Shown here: one piece after another, positions 42,796 to 50,604 of the stretch
Layout: the number at the start of each line of letters is the position of its first letter
How positions within the stretch are numbered: the stretch's first letter is position 1
Source: Ardenticatenales bacterium
GTDB taxonomy: Bacteria > Chloroflexota > Anaerolineae > Epilineales > Epilineaceae
NCBI GenBank assembly: GCA_020853525.1
Contig: JADYYS010000056.1
Span: 1-64,000, forward strand
Direction of reading: 5' to 3'
DNA: 64,000 nt
Made by a program: the position numbers and the translations under genes
The notes under the pieces: model-generated
Told to the model about the DNA's origin: nothing
The model's database searches: none
Seen by the model: the letters and a program-made list of their open reading frames with translations, nothing else

Positions 42796-43248
42796 TCACC
42801 CCTCCACAATCCACCGATCCACATCCCGCCGATACTCGATCACCTCCCCCGCCCCGAACCACAACCCCAACTCCCGCTCCGCGTCCGCCGCGTTCGCCGA
42901 GGCGTGGATGAGGTTGCGGCCGATGTCGACGCCGTAGTCGGCGCGGATCGTGCCGGGCGCGGCCTCGGCGGGCTTCGTCACGCCCACGGTCGTGCGGACG
43001 AGGGCGATCGCGCCCGGGCCGTCGACGGCCATCACGACGACGGGCGCGGATGTGATGTAGGCGACGAGGCCGGGGAAGAAGCCCTTGCCGACATGCTCCC
43101 GGTAGTGCTCGCCGGCGAGGGCCTCGGTCACGTGGATGAGCTTGAGGCCGCTGATCCGAAGGCCGCGGCGCTCGAGCCGCGTGATCAACTCGCCGACGAG
43201 GGCACGCTGGACGGCGTCCGGCTTGAGGATGATGAGGGTTCGTTCCAT
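42796..43248 (-). CDS. ndk: Nucleoside diphosphate kinase
   Basis: 150 residues, normal for Ndk, which balances NTP pools with ATP through a phospho-His. Visible motifs: RTLIILKPDAVQRALVG, the GKGFFPGLVAYITSAPVVVM core, GTIRADYGVDIGRN, and the active-site His in NLIHASANAADAERE near residue 117. GGAG lies 7 bases before the ATG. It converges with rpoN. Confidence 0.96.
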   Translation of the reverse strand: MERTLIILKPDAVQRALVGELITRLERRGLRISGLKLIHVTEALAGEHYREHVGKGFFPGLVAYITSAPVVVMAVDGPGAIALVRTTVGVTKPAEAAPGTIRADYGVDIGRNLIHASANAADAERELGLWFGAGEVIEYRRDVDRWIVEG

Positions 43249-43664
43249 GACAAGGCTCCATTCCGTCGATTTCGGGGCGCCGGGCGCGGCGGGGGATGGT
43301 AGCACCTACCCGTTACCGGAGGGCACTTGGCCCGTTTGCAGAGGGCATTTGGCAGCGGCGCAAACACGCCTATCCTCAGGCCATCTCTCCGATACGAAGG
43401 GGGGATATCCGGGACTGGGGTGATGTTGGGGAGCGAAGCCTCAGTCCCGGACTTGTCACCATCGCGCGGTCGGCCGGGCGCTTGGGGTCGAGGCGCGGGA
43501 TCTGTCGAGGCGCGGGATCTGTCGGGCATGTGAGGGGCGTTTCGCGCGGCGCGCGGGGCGCCCCTCATGCGTGTCCGGCGGCGGCCGCTGGCGCTGCCTG
43601 AGCGCTCGCGATATCCTTGCGCCGGCGCCGTCGCACCCGCCGGATCCGCACCGTGGAGGCCCGC
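43249..43664. other. Repeat-rich intergenic region without a gene
   Basis: No supported gene. It contains a 13-base inverted repeat with one mismatch (43408-43420 with 43439-43451, TCCGGGACTGGGG), an exact tandem 17-mer (43487-43503 and 43504-43520, GTCGAGGCGCGGGATCT), and a 9-bp stem (TGAGGGGCG 43531-43539 with CGCCCCTCA 43559-43567). GAGGGCA[CT]TTGGC is also repeated near 43320-43355. Confidence 0.7.
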
Positions 43665-45731
43665 ATGACCGCCGATCGTCCCGTTCCGACCCTGCGCCAT
43701 CGAGCCGTCATCGGCGCGACCGGCCTTGTCGCCGCTGCGGCAGTGTTGTCAGCGGCGTCCAGGCATGACGTCGCGCTCCGGGCCAGTGCCGTGCTGTCGC
43801 CTGCCGCCCAGGCCTGTCCGATCCGGCCGCTCTCGCCGCCGGTCGCCCCGTTCTTCGAGGACGTTTCGATCGCCAGCGGCATCAAGCCCGCCGCGCTGCC
43901 CGCCGGCACGCGCGCCCACCCGCGCGTGCGCTGGGCGGACATCGACGGCGACGGCTGGGACGACATCGCGGCGCCGACGATGTTCCCGGGCACGCGCGTC
44001 GGCGACGCGAACCCACAGCCGTTCGACTGGCTGATCTGGCGGAACAACCGGGACGGGACGTTCAGCGACATCTCGGTCGAGAGCGGGCTGAAAGGCGTGC
44101 AGGCAGGATTCTTTGCGTTCGGGGACTTCGACAACGACGGCGACCAGGATGTGTTCGCCGGGCTGGACATCCACAACCATTACGACACGTCGGTGCCGCA
44201 CACCCACCAGGTCCTGCTGAACGACGGCCGGGGCCACTTCACGGTCAAGGCGCGCAGCGGCGTCGAGGTGGCGGGCGGCATCGACGAGACGGGCGTCGTC
44301 TACTGGGGCGCCGGCAACGCGGCGCTGGGCGACTACAACGCCGACGGCAACCTGGACATCTTCGTCGGCAACGGCCAGACCAGCTACGCGATGCCCGACC
44401 AGCTCTTCTTCGGCCGGGGCGACGGTACGTTCACGGACGCGACGCCCAACCTCGCCGGCAACCCGCAGCGTCCGTCCAACGGCTCGACGACGTGCGATGT
44501 GGACGACGACGGCGATCTCGACATCTTCGTCAGCACGTACGGCGTCTCGGTCGAGCGCGGTCACAAGATCCTGTGGATCAACGACGGCAAGGGCCGCTTC
44601 ACGAACGAGGCCCGCGCGCGCGGCATCGAGGCGTTCGAGGGCGGGAACACTTGGCGCGCCGACATGGAATACGGAAAGAAGCCGCAGGGCGGGCCGCCGG
44701 AGGAATGGATCGGCTCGAACGGTTTCGGCGTGGACTGCGAGGACGCGGACGGCGACGGCGACATGGACATCCTGATGGCCACGATCGCCCACTCCACCGA
44801 GATCCCGCCCGGCTACCGCGGCTGGCCGCAGTCCGAGATCGATGCCCTGAACTTCACCCGCCGCTGGGCCGATCCGTCGCAGCTCCTCGTGAACCAGGGC
44901 GCCGCGGGCGGCTGGTCGTTCAAGAACGAGTGGCAGACGCGCAAGCTGCCGTACAACGAAGGCGACATCGACGCCGCGTACGCCGACTTCGACAACGACG
45001 GCCGTCTGGACGTCGGTGTATCGCGCGACCGGAAGTACGACGCGAACCCGACGTTCATCGAGCCCGACCAGAAGGGCTGGTTCGGCCTCTATCATCAGCA
45101 GCCGGACGGCACGTTCGCCACCGTCGGCTACACGAGCGGCATCAATGTCCCGACCGACCCCGAGGCCGCCGCCCGGATGCGCGGCTCCGGCAACATCAAC
45201 TGGTCCGATTACGACCGCGACGGCGACCTCGACCTCCTGCTCGGCGGCGGCCCGGGCGCGTCGAGCGGCCACCTGTTCCGGAACACGATCGGCCAATCCA
45301 ACGATTGGCTCCAGGTCCGCGTCGTCGGCGACGGCGTGACCGTGAACCGCGACGCGATCGGCGCGCGCGTCACGCTGCGCTGGGCGGCGGACGGTGCGGC
45401 GACGATCGGCAGCCCGGCGGGCGAGCAGATCACCCGCCAGGTGAAGGCCGGCCGCGGGACGTACAACTCCACGGACACCCGCGTCCTCCACTTCGGCCTC
45501 GGCGCGCGCGACTGCGCCTACACGATGACCGTTACGTTCCCGGACGGCACGGCGCACACGTTCGCCGGCGAGACGGTCGGCCGCAACCGCCACGTCCGGG
45601 TGAGCTACGACGGCGCGCTCGCGGACGACGTCGTGGACGGGCCGGTGCCGGTGGTGCCGACGGCGGTGCCGACGGCCGAACCGACGCCGGGGCGGGCTAC
45701 GGTGTACTTGCCGAAGGCGCTGCGGGAATAG
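43665..45731 (+). CDS. Secreted FG-GAP/VCBS repeat protein with an ASPIC/UnbV-like end
   Basis: 688 residues. A signal peptide (AVIGATGLVAAAAVLSAASR) is followed by at least six FG-GAP-type repeats with calcium-binding DxDxDG cores (ADIDGDGWDDI, DFDNDGDQDVF, DYNADGNLDIF, DVDDDGDLDIF, DCEDADGDGDMDI, DYDRDGDLDLLLGG), which build a beta-propeller. The C-terminal part (NDWLQVRVVGDGVTVNRDAIGARVTLR, REVKAGRG-like, LHFGLG) matches the ASPIC/UnbV module. The tail is Pro/Thr-rich and ends TVYLPKALRE. GGAGG (43655-43659) fixes the start. Likely a surface-exposed binding protein. Confidence 0.88.
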   Translation: MTADRPVPTLRHRAVIGATGLVAAAAVLSAASRHDVALRASAVLSPAAQACPIRPLSPPVAPFFEDVSIASGIKPAALPAGTRAHPRVRWADIDGDGWDDIAAPTMFPGTRVGDANPQPFDWLIWRNNRDGTFSDISVESGLKGVQAGFFAFGDFDNDGDQDVFAGLDIHNHYDTSVPHTHQVLLNDGRGHFTVKARSGVEVAGGIDETGVVYWGAGNAALGDYNADGNLDIFVGNGQTSYAMPDQLFFGRGDGTFTDATPNLAGNPQRPSNGSTTCDVDDDGDLDIFVSTYGVSVERGHKILWINDGKGRFTNEARARGIEAFEGGNTWRADMEYGKKPQGGPPEEWIGSNGFGVDCEDADGDGDMDILMATIAHSTEIPPGYRGWPQSEIDALNFTRRWADPSQLLVNQGAAGGWSFKNEWQTRKLPYNEGDIDAAYADFDNDGRLDVGVSRDRKYDANPTFIEPDQKGWFGLYHQQPDGTFATVGYTSGINVPTDPEAAARMRGSGNINWSDYDRDGDLDLLLGGGPGASSGHLFRNTIGQSNDWLQVRVVGDGVTVNRDAIGARVTLRWAADGAATIGSPAGEQITRQVKAGRGTYNSTDTRVLHFGLGARDCAYTMTVTFPDGTAHTFAGETVGRNRHVRVSYDGALADDVVDGPVPVVPTAVPTAEPTPGRATVYLPKALRE

Positions 45732-45772
45732 GTGGGGTGAGCGACGGCCTACCGCCCCCTCCATCCGCCCCG

Positions 45773-46888
45773 ATGACGACCCTCCTCCCCCGCGTCGGCG
45801 TCCTCCTAGGCGGCCGCTCCAGCGAGCGCGAGGTCTCGCTGTCCAGCGGACGGCAGGTGGTCTTCAACCTCGACCGGACGCGGTTCACCGCCGTGCCGCT
45901 GTTCATGGACGGCGGCGGCCGGCTGTGGCGCCTGCCGGACAAACTCGTCGTCCAGAACACGTGCGCCGACATCGAGGCGCGGCTGGCGGCCGACGCCGAG
46001 CGGGTGGCGTACGAGTCGCTGCCGGAGATCATCGACGTGGCCTTCATCGCCCTGCACGGCAAGTACGGCGACGACGGCTGCGTGCAGGGGATGCTGGAGC
46101 TGTGCGGCGTGCCGTACACCGGCTCCGGCGTCCTGGCCGCCGCGCTGTCGCTCGACAAGCCGATGGCCCACCGGCTGCTCAGCGCGCACGGGTTCGAAGT
46201 GCCGCGCGAGGTCGTGATCACGGCGGGCGCATGGGCGGCGGATCGGGACGGGTGCGTGGCGCGGATCGCCGCCGAGGTCGGCGCACCGCTCGTCGTGCTG
46301 CCTGTACGCGAGGGATCGAGCGTCGGGGTGAGCGTGGTCGCCGACATCGAGGACATCGAGAACGGCGGGAACGGCACCGACGCCGCGGACGGCGACAGCG
46401 CCCGCGGCCTGGTCGCCGCGATCGACGAAGCGCTCGCGTGGGACACTGAGGCGCTCGTCGAGACGTTCCTGGATGGGATGGAGTTCAGCGTGATCGTGCT
46501 GGGCACGGACGACGGCGGCGCCGAGGCTCTCCTCCCGACGGAGACCGTCAGCCCGAACCCGTTCATGACGTACGACGACAAGTACATGCCCGGCCGCTCG
46601 CAGAAGATCACGCCGGCGCGGGTCGATCCGGCGACGCTCAACCGGATGCAGCGCGAGGCGGAGCGACTGTTCATCGCCTTCGGATTCAAGGGCTACGCCC
46701 GCCTCGACGGCTTCCTGATGGCCGACGGGCGGCTGCTGTTCACCGATCCGAACAGCACATCCGGCATGTCGCCGAGCAGCTTCATGTTCCACCAGGCAGC
46801 GGAGGCGGGGCTGACGGCGGGGATGGTGGTGGAGCGGCTGCTTGCGCAGGCCCGCATCGACCATGCGGCCAAGCGCGGGCCCCTGTAG
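45773..46888 (+). CDS. ddl: D-alanine-D-alanine ligase (second copy)
   Basis: 371 residues, closely related to the copy at 26561-27673: VGVLLGGRSSEREVSLSSGR, VVQNTCADIEARLAADAER, ALHGKYGDDGCVQGMLEL, and SLDKPMAHRLL. The ATP-grasp half has PVREGSSVGVSV, DTEALVETFLDGMEFSVIVLG, ETVSPNPFMTYDDKYMPG, and DPNSTSGMSPSSF (DPNSTSGM where most Ddl have NTxPGM). Two copies in 20 kb point to a duplication and possibly different substrates or regulation. Its stop lies inside the 12-bp repeats that lead to the rib promoter. Confidence 0.88.
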   Translation: MTTLLPRVGVLLGGRSSEREVSLSSGRQVVFNLDRTRFTAVPLFMDGGGRLWRLPDKLVVQNTCADIEARLAADAERVAYESLPEIIDVAFIALHGKYGDDGCVQGMLELCGVPYTGSGVLAAALSLDKPMAHRLLSAHGFEVPREVVITAGAWAADRDGCVARIAAEVGAPLVVLPVREGSSVGVSVVADIEDIENGGNGTDAADGDSARGLVAAIDEALAWDTEALVETFLDGMEFSVIVLGTDDGGAEALLPTETVSPNPFMTYDDKYMPGRSQKITPARVDPATLNRMQREAERLFIAFGFKGYARLDGFLMADGRLLFTDPNSTSGMSPSSFMFHQAAEAGLTAGMVVERLLAQARIDHAAKRGPL

Positions 46889-46950
46889 CGGCCCCTGTAG
46901 CGGCCCCTGTGGCGGCTGCTGCGGCGGCCGTTGCAGCGGCCGTTGTTTCG
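46879..46950. repeat. Six 12-bp tandem repeats between ddl and the rib promoter
   Basis: Units of 12 bases begin at 46879, 46891, 46903, 46915, 46927 and 46939, from GCCCCTGTAGCG to GCCGTTGTTTCG, drifting along the array. The first unit supplies the ddl stop codon and the fifth supplies the likely -35 of the rib promoter. Confidence 0.85.
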
Positions 46951-46961
46951 GGTGCTATACT
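46931..46961 (+). promoter_or_regulatory. Promoter of the riboflavin operon
   Basis: TTGCAG (46931-46936), 19 bases, TATACT (46956-46961) with an extended TG at 46953-46954. The transcript would start near 46968, just before the FMN aptamer. Confidence 0.7.
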
Positions 46962-46973
46962 GGCCGCACAACT

Positions 46974-47128
46974 CAGCCTTCAGGGCAGGGTGAGACGACG
47001 GGCACGGATTCGCGCCCATCGCCGATTCCCGACCGGCGGTAGGGGCCGCAAGGCCCGAGCCCGCGAGCCGCAAGGCAGATCTGGTTCGATGCCAGAGCCG
47101 ACGGTACAGTCCGGATGAAAGAAGGCTG
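46974..47128 (+). promoter_or_regulatory. FMN riboswitch (RFN element)
   Basis: P1 closes as CAGCCTTC (46974-46981) with GAAGGCTG (47121-47128). The RFN core is clear: CAGGGCAGGGTGA, then TTCCCGACCGGCGGTAG, AGCCCGCGAGCCG, GGCAGATCTGGT and GAGCCGACGGTACAGTCCGG. The hairpin between GGGTGA and TTCCCGACC is enlarged by about 35 bases (ACGACGGGCACGG to CGCCGA) compared with the usual short loop. The expression platform lies in 47129-47292 and contains GC-rich stems. FMN should repress ribDEBH. Confidence 0.93.
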
Positions 47129-47292
47129 ACGAGCTCGCGCCACCGCGCGCCGGGCCGGCCTTGGCCGTCCGCGCCGGGCGGTCGTTCCGCACAGGACGAC
47201 GGCCTGCGCGGAAGCCGCGGGTCGGCTCCACGCGTCGGCGCGGCCCGTCGCGCCCCGATGCCCTGCAGGTTGTTGCCTGGAGGGCGATTCCT

Positions 47293-48525
47293 TTGTCGAT
47301 CCGACGTCCTGGTGCGCAACCCGCGATGCGCGCTCCGAGGCACGCATCCCCGGCCGACGCGGCCTTCATGGCCCGCGCCCTCGCGCTGGCGGAACGCGGC
47401 CTCGGCCGCACGAGCCCGAACCCGTCGGTCGGCGCGGTTCTCGTCCACGGCGACGCCGTCGTCGGTGAGGGCCGGACCGCGCCGGCCGGCGGTCCGCACG
47501 CCGAGACCGTCGCGCTCGCCGCAGCCGGGGCGGCGGCGGCCGGCGCGACGGTATACGTAACGCTGGAACCCTGCGCGCACCACGGCCGGACGCCGCCGTG
47601 CGCCGACGCCCTCATCGCCGCCGGCGTGTCGCGGGTCGTGTATGCGCTCCGCGACCCCAACCCGAGCGTCGATGGCGCCGGCGCTGCACGGCTGCTGGCC
47701 GCGGGCCTCGACGTCGTCGAGGGCGTCGGTGCGGATGTGGCGCGCACGCTCTACGCGCCCTTCGCCCGCTGGATCACGACCGGCCACCCATTCGTCACCG
47801 CCAAGTGGGCGATGACGCTCGACGGCCGGATCGGCACCCGCACCGGCGACAGCCGCTGGATCAGCAGCGCGCCCGCTCGCGCCGAGGCCCACCGGCTGCG
47901 CGACCGCGTCGACGCGGTCGTCGTCGGCTGCGGCACCGTTCTTCGCGACGATCCTGCGCTGACGGTGCGCCTCGACCGCGCCGATGCCCGCCAGCCTCTG
48001 CGCATCGTCCTGGACAGCACCGGCCGCGTACCGCTCTGGTCCCGCGTGTTCGACGTCACCGAGGCACCGACGCTCGTCGTGACCGTGAAGATGCCCGCCG
48101 GCCGCGCGGCTGAACTGCGCGAGCGGGGCGTCGAGGTCGTCGAGGCGGCGGGCGATTCCGATGGTCGCGTCGACATCGCGGCGCTCCTCGACATCCTTGG
48201 CCGCCGCGGCGCGCTGCACGTCCTCGTCGAAGGCGGTGCCGCGGTGCACGGCAGCTTCGTCGCCGCGCGCGCCGTCGACGCCGTGTGGGCCGTCGTCGCG
48301 CCGGTGATCGTCGGTGGGCGTGAAGCGCCGGGGCCGGTGGGCGGGCACGGTGTGGCGCGGATGGCGGATGCGGTGCGGTTGGCGGACGTCAGGTTGTCGC
48401 CCCTTGGCGACGACATCGTGATCACCGGGACACCCCTGTGGCCGCCCCACGAAACAACGCTTCCATCGCGAGCCGAGGCTGCGCCCTCCCACGCACCGGC
48501 GACGATGTCGCCATCGGCCCGCTGA
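47293..48525 (+). CDS. ribD: Bifunctional riboflavin deaminase-reductase
   Basis: 410 residues. The deaminase domain has the zinc set in GGPHAETVAL and EPCAHHGRTPPCADAL. The reductase domain has GHPFVTAKWAMTLDGRIGT, GDSRWISS, VGCGTVLRDDPALTVR and HVLVEGGAAVHGSF. It converts the GTP cyclohydrolase II product to the ribitylamino-pyrimidine phosphate. The TTG at 47293 is chosen because GGAGGG (47279-47284) lies 8 bases upstream; an ATG at 47326 is the alternative and has no site. First gene after the FMN riboswitch. Confidence 0.95.
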   Translation: MSIRRPGAQPAMRAPRHASPADAAFMARALALAERGLGRTSPNPSVGAVLVHGDAVVGEGRTAPAGGPHAETVALAAAGAAAAGATVYVTLEPCAHHGRTPPCADALIAAGVSRVVYALRDPNPSVDGAGAARLLAAGLDVVEGVGADVARTLYAPFARWITTGHPFVTAKWAMTLDGRIGTRTGDSRWISSAPARAEAHRLRDRVDAVVVGCGTVLRDDPALTVRLDRADARQPLRIVLDSTGRVPLWSRVFDVTEAPTLVVTVKMPAGRAAELRERGVEVVEAAGDSDGRVDIAALLDILGRRGALHVLVEGGAAVHGSFVAARAVDAVWAVVAPVIVGGREAPGPVGGHGVARMADAVRLADVRLSPLGDDIVITGTPLWPPHETTLPSRAEAAPSHAPATMSPSAR

Positions 48526-48527
48526 CG

Positions 48528-49211
48528 ATGTTCACCGGCATCGTCGAGACCCTCGGCCACCTCGCTGCCGTGCGCACGCGCGACGGCGTGCGCATCTTCG
48601 ACATCGCCGCGCCCGCCATCGCGGACGGCATCGCCGTCGGCGACAGCGTCAGCGTAAACGGCGCCTGCCTGACCGCCGTCGCGGCGGATCCGGACGGCTT
48701 CACGGTCGAGCTCGTGCCCGAGACGCTGGCCAAGACGGCGCTCGGCACGCTCGCCGTCGGCGACGCGGTGAACCTCGAGCGGTCCGTGACGCCGAGCACG
48801 CGGCTGGGCGGCCATATCGTCCAAGGCCATGTCGAGGCCGTCGGCGAGGTCGTCGCCCTCGAGGACGAGGGCGGCGGTGCGCGCCGCGTTCGGGTCCGTG
48901 CGCCGGACGACATCCTGCGCTACGTCGTGCGCAAGGGCTTCATCGCCGTCGACGGCGCCAGCCTGACCGTCGTGGATGTCGACGCCACGACGTTCTCGAT
49001 CGCCTTCATCCCGCACACCCTCGCCGTCACGGTGGCCGGCGGATACCACGTCGGCACGCACGTCCAGCTCGAGAGCGACATCCTCGGGCGATACGTCGAG
49101 CGCCTGTTGGGCGCCGGCGTCGCGCAGCCGGGACAGCTACCGCCCATCGAGCAGCAGCCCATCGAGCCACAGTCCATCGAGCCGCAGTCCACAAGGGAGG
49201 ATCCCCAATGA
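48528..49211 (+). CDS. ribE: Riboflavin synthase alpha chain
   Basis: 227 residues, starting with the family signature MFTGIVETLG, two bases after the ribD stop. Two lumazine-binding repeats follow, each with a VNGACLTA / VDGASLTV type motif, and GGHIVQGHVEAVG between them. It joins two lumazines to give riboflavin. The C-terminus has an unusual PIEQQPIEPQSIEPQS repeat tail from 15-16 base DNA repeats (49144-49190). The gene overlaps ribB by 4 bases. Confidence 0.95.
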   Translation: MFTGIVETLGHLAAVRTRDGVRIFDIAAPAIADGIAVGDSVSVNGACLTAVAADPDGFTVELVPETLAKTALGTLAVGDAVNLERSVTPSTRLGGHIVQGHVEAVGEVVALEDEGGGARRVRVRAPDDILRYVVRKGFIAVDGASLTVVDVDATTFSIAFIPHTLAVTVAGGYHVGTHVQLESDILGRYVERLLGAGVAQPGQLPPIEQQPIEPQSIEPQSTREDPQ

Positions 49212-49963
49212 GCCTGATCTCCGTGCCCGAAGCCGTCGCCGAGGTGCGCGCCGGGCGGTCGCTGATCGTCGTCGACGACCCGCACCGCGAGAACGAGGGC
49301 GACCTGATCGTCGCCGCTTCGTGCGTGACCCCGGATCACATCAACTTCATGGTCACGCACGCCCGCGGCCTCGTCTGCGTGCCGATGACGGCCGGCCGAC
49401 TGGCCGAGCTCGATCTGCCGCTCATGGTCGAGCGCAACACGACACCGACCGGCACGGCCTTCACCGTTCCGGTCGACGCCCGCCACGGCACGACGACCGG
49501 CATCTCGGCCTTCGAGCGATCGAACACGATCCGCGTCCTCATCGACCCGGCCACCCGGCCGGTCGACCTGCTGCGCCCCGGCCACATCTTCCCGCTGCAG
49601 GCCGCCGACGGCGGCGTGCTCGCCCGCCCCGGCCATACCGAGGCGGCGGTCGACCTGGCGCGGTTGGCCGGCCATTACCCGGCCGGCGTGGTGTGCGAGA
49701 TCCTCGACGACGACGGTCACATGGCCCGCGGCGCGCAGCTCGTCTCGTTCGCGCTGCGGCACGGTCTCGGGATGCTGGCGATCGCCGATCTGATCGCATG
49801 GCGCGCCGCGAACGATCCGGCCGGATCGTCGATGCAGTCGTCGTCCACGCAGTCGTCGTCCACGCAGTCCGGCCTCACGCTCGTCGAAGCCGCCCGCTCC
49901 TCCGTCGCCCCTGCCGGCATCGCCGCGCCGCCCGCGCTGGCGATCGTGCGTCACCCGTCGTGA
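49208..49963 (+). CDS. ribB: 3,4-dihydroxy-2-butanone-4-phosphate synthase
   Basis: 251 residues. The DHBP synthase motifs are present: IVVDDPHRENEGDLIVAAS, RNTTPTGTAFTVPVD, GTTTGISAFER, and GHIFPLQAADGGVLARPGHTEAAVDL. Only the DHBP synthase domain is present. The GTP cyclohydrolase II domain that usually follows in Gram-positive-type RibBA is replaced by a 40-residue Ser/Gln/Thr repeat tail (SSTQSSSTQSG). RibA must be encoded elsewhere. It overlaps ribH by 4 bases. Confidence 0.95.
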   Translation: MSLISVPEAVAEVRAGRSLIVVDDPHRENEGDLIVAASCVTPDHINFMVTHARGLVCVPMTAGRLAELDLPLMVERNTTPTGTAFTVPVDARHGTTTGISAFERSNTIRVLIDPATRPVDLLRPGHIFPLQAADGGVLARPGHTEAAVDLARLAGHYPAGVVCEILDDDGHMARGAQLVSFALRHGLGMLAIADLIAWRAANDPAGSSMQSSSTQSSSTQSGLTLVEAARSSVAPAGIAAPPALAIVRHPS

Positions 49964-50493
49964 GCGTCGATCCGGGCGCGACGCGTGCGGCCGACGGCGA
50001 CAAGGCGGTCGTGCGTGCCGCCGCGAACACGGTCGACGTCCCCCCCGACGGCACGGGCCTCAGGATCGCGCTCGTCGTCGCGCGGTTCAATGAGTTGATC
50101 ACGCGCGCGCTGCTGCGCGGGGCGGAGGCGGCGCTGCTCCGCGCCGGCGTCGCGGCCGCCGACACCACGACGGTCTGGGTCCCCGGCGCCTGGGAGCTTC
50201 CCGTCGCGGCCTTGTGGCTGGCCGAGAGCGGGCGCTGCGACGCCGTCGTGTGCATCGGCGCCGTGATCCGGGGTGAAACCGACCACTACACCCACATCGC
50301 AGCTGCGGCGACGAACGGCGCAGCCCAGGTCGCGCTCACCACGCGCGTGCCGGTGGCCAACGCGATCCTCACCGTGGACACGGCCGAGCAGGCGCTGGCA
50401 CGGTGCGGGATCAAGCACGGGAACAAGGGGGGGGAGGCGGCGATGGCGGCCGTCGAGATGGCGGGGGTGCGGCGCGTCATGGAAGGGTCGTAA
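49960..50493 (+). CDS. ribH: Lumazine synthase
   Basis: 177 residues from a GTG that overlaps the ribB stop. After a 35-residue extension comes the family core: IALVVARFNELITRALLRGA, TVWVPGAWELPVAALWLAE, CIGAVIRGETDHYTHIA and GNKGGEAAMAAVEMA. It condenses the RibB and RibD-pathway products to lumazine. The usual active-site His appears as DHYTHI. Last gene of the operon; a palindromic element follows. Confidence 0.95.
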   Translation: MSVDPGATRAADGDKAVVRAAANTVDVPPDGTGLRIALVVARFNELITRALLRGAEAALLRAGVAAADTTTVWVPGAWELPVAALWLAESGRCDAVVCIGAVIRGETDHYTHIAAAATNGAAQVALTTRVPVANAILTVDTAEQALARCGIKHGNKGGEAAMAAVEMAGVRRVMEGS

Positions 50494-50530
50494 TACCAGT
50501 CCGACGCATTGCGGGCGTGTGATGCCCTAT

Positions 50531-50604
50531 GTAAGGGCACCCCTTGTGGGTGCCCTCCGTCCGCTGCAATGCCCGCGAGGGCACCCACAAGGGGGGGCCC
50601 CTAC
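50531..50604. repeat. TAGGGGC-family inverted repeat after ribH
   Basis: GTAAGGGCACCCCTTGTGGG.. (50531-50557) pairs with ..CCCACAAGGGGGGGCCCCTAC (50577-50604) with a small bulge and a 19-base loop. Its right end provides the stop codon of the minus-strand DUF697 gene (CTA at 50601-50603) and probably terminates both converging genes. Confidence 0.8.

Noticed and set aside
49801-49963. The RibB C-terminus as a remnant of a GTP cyclohydrolase II domain.
   Set aside because: The tail is Ser/Thr/Gln repeats plus about 30 residues without any zinc-binding Cys motif of RibA.
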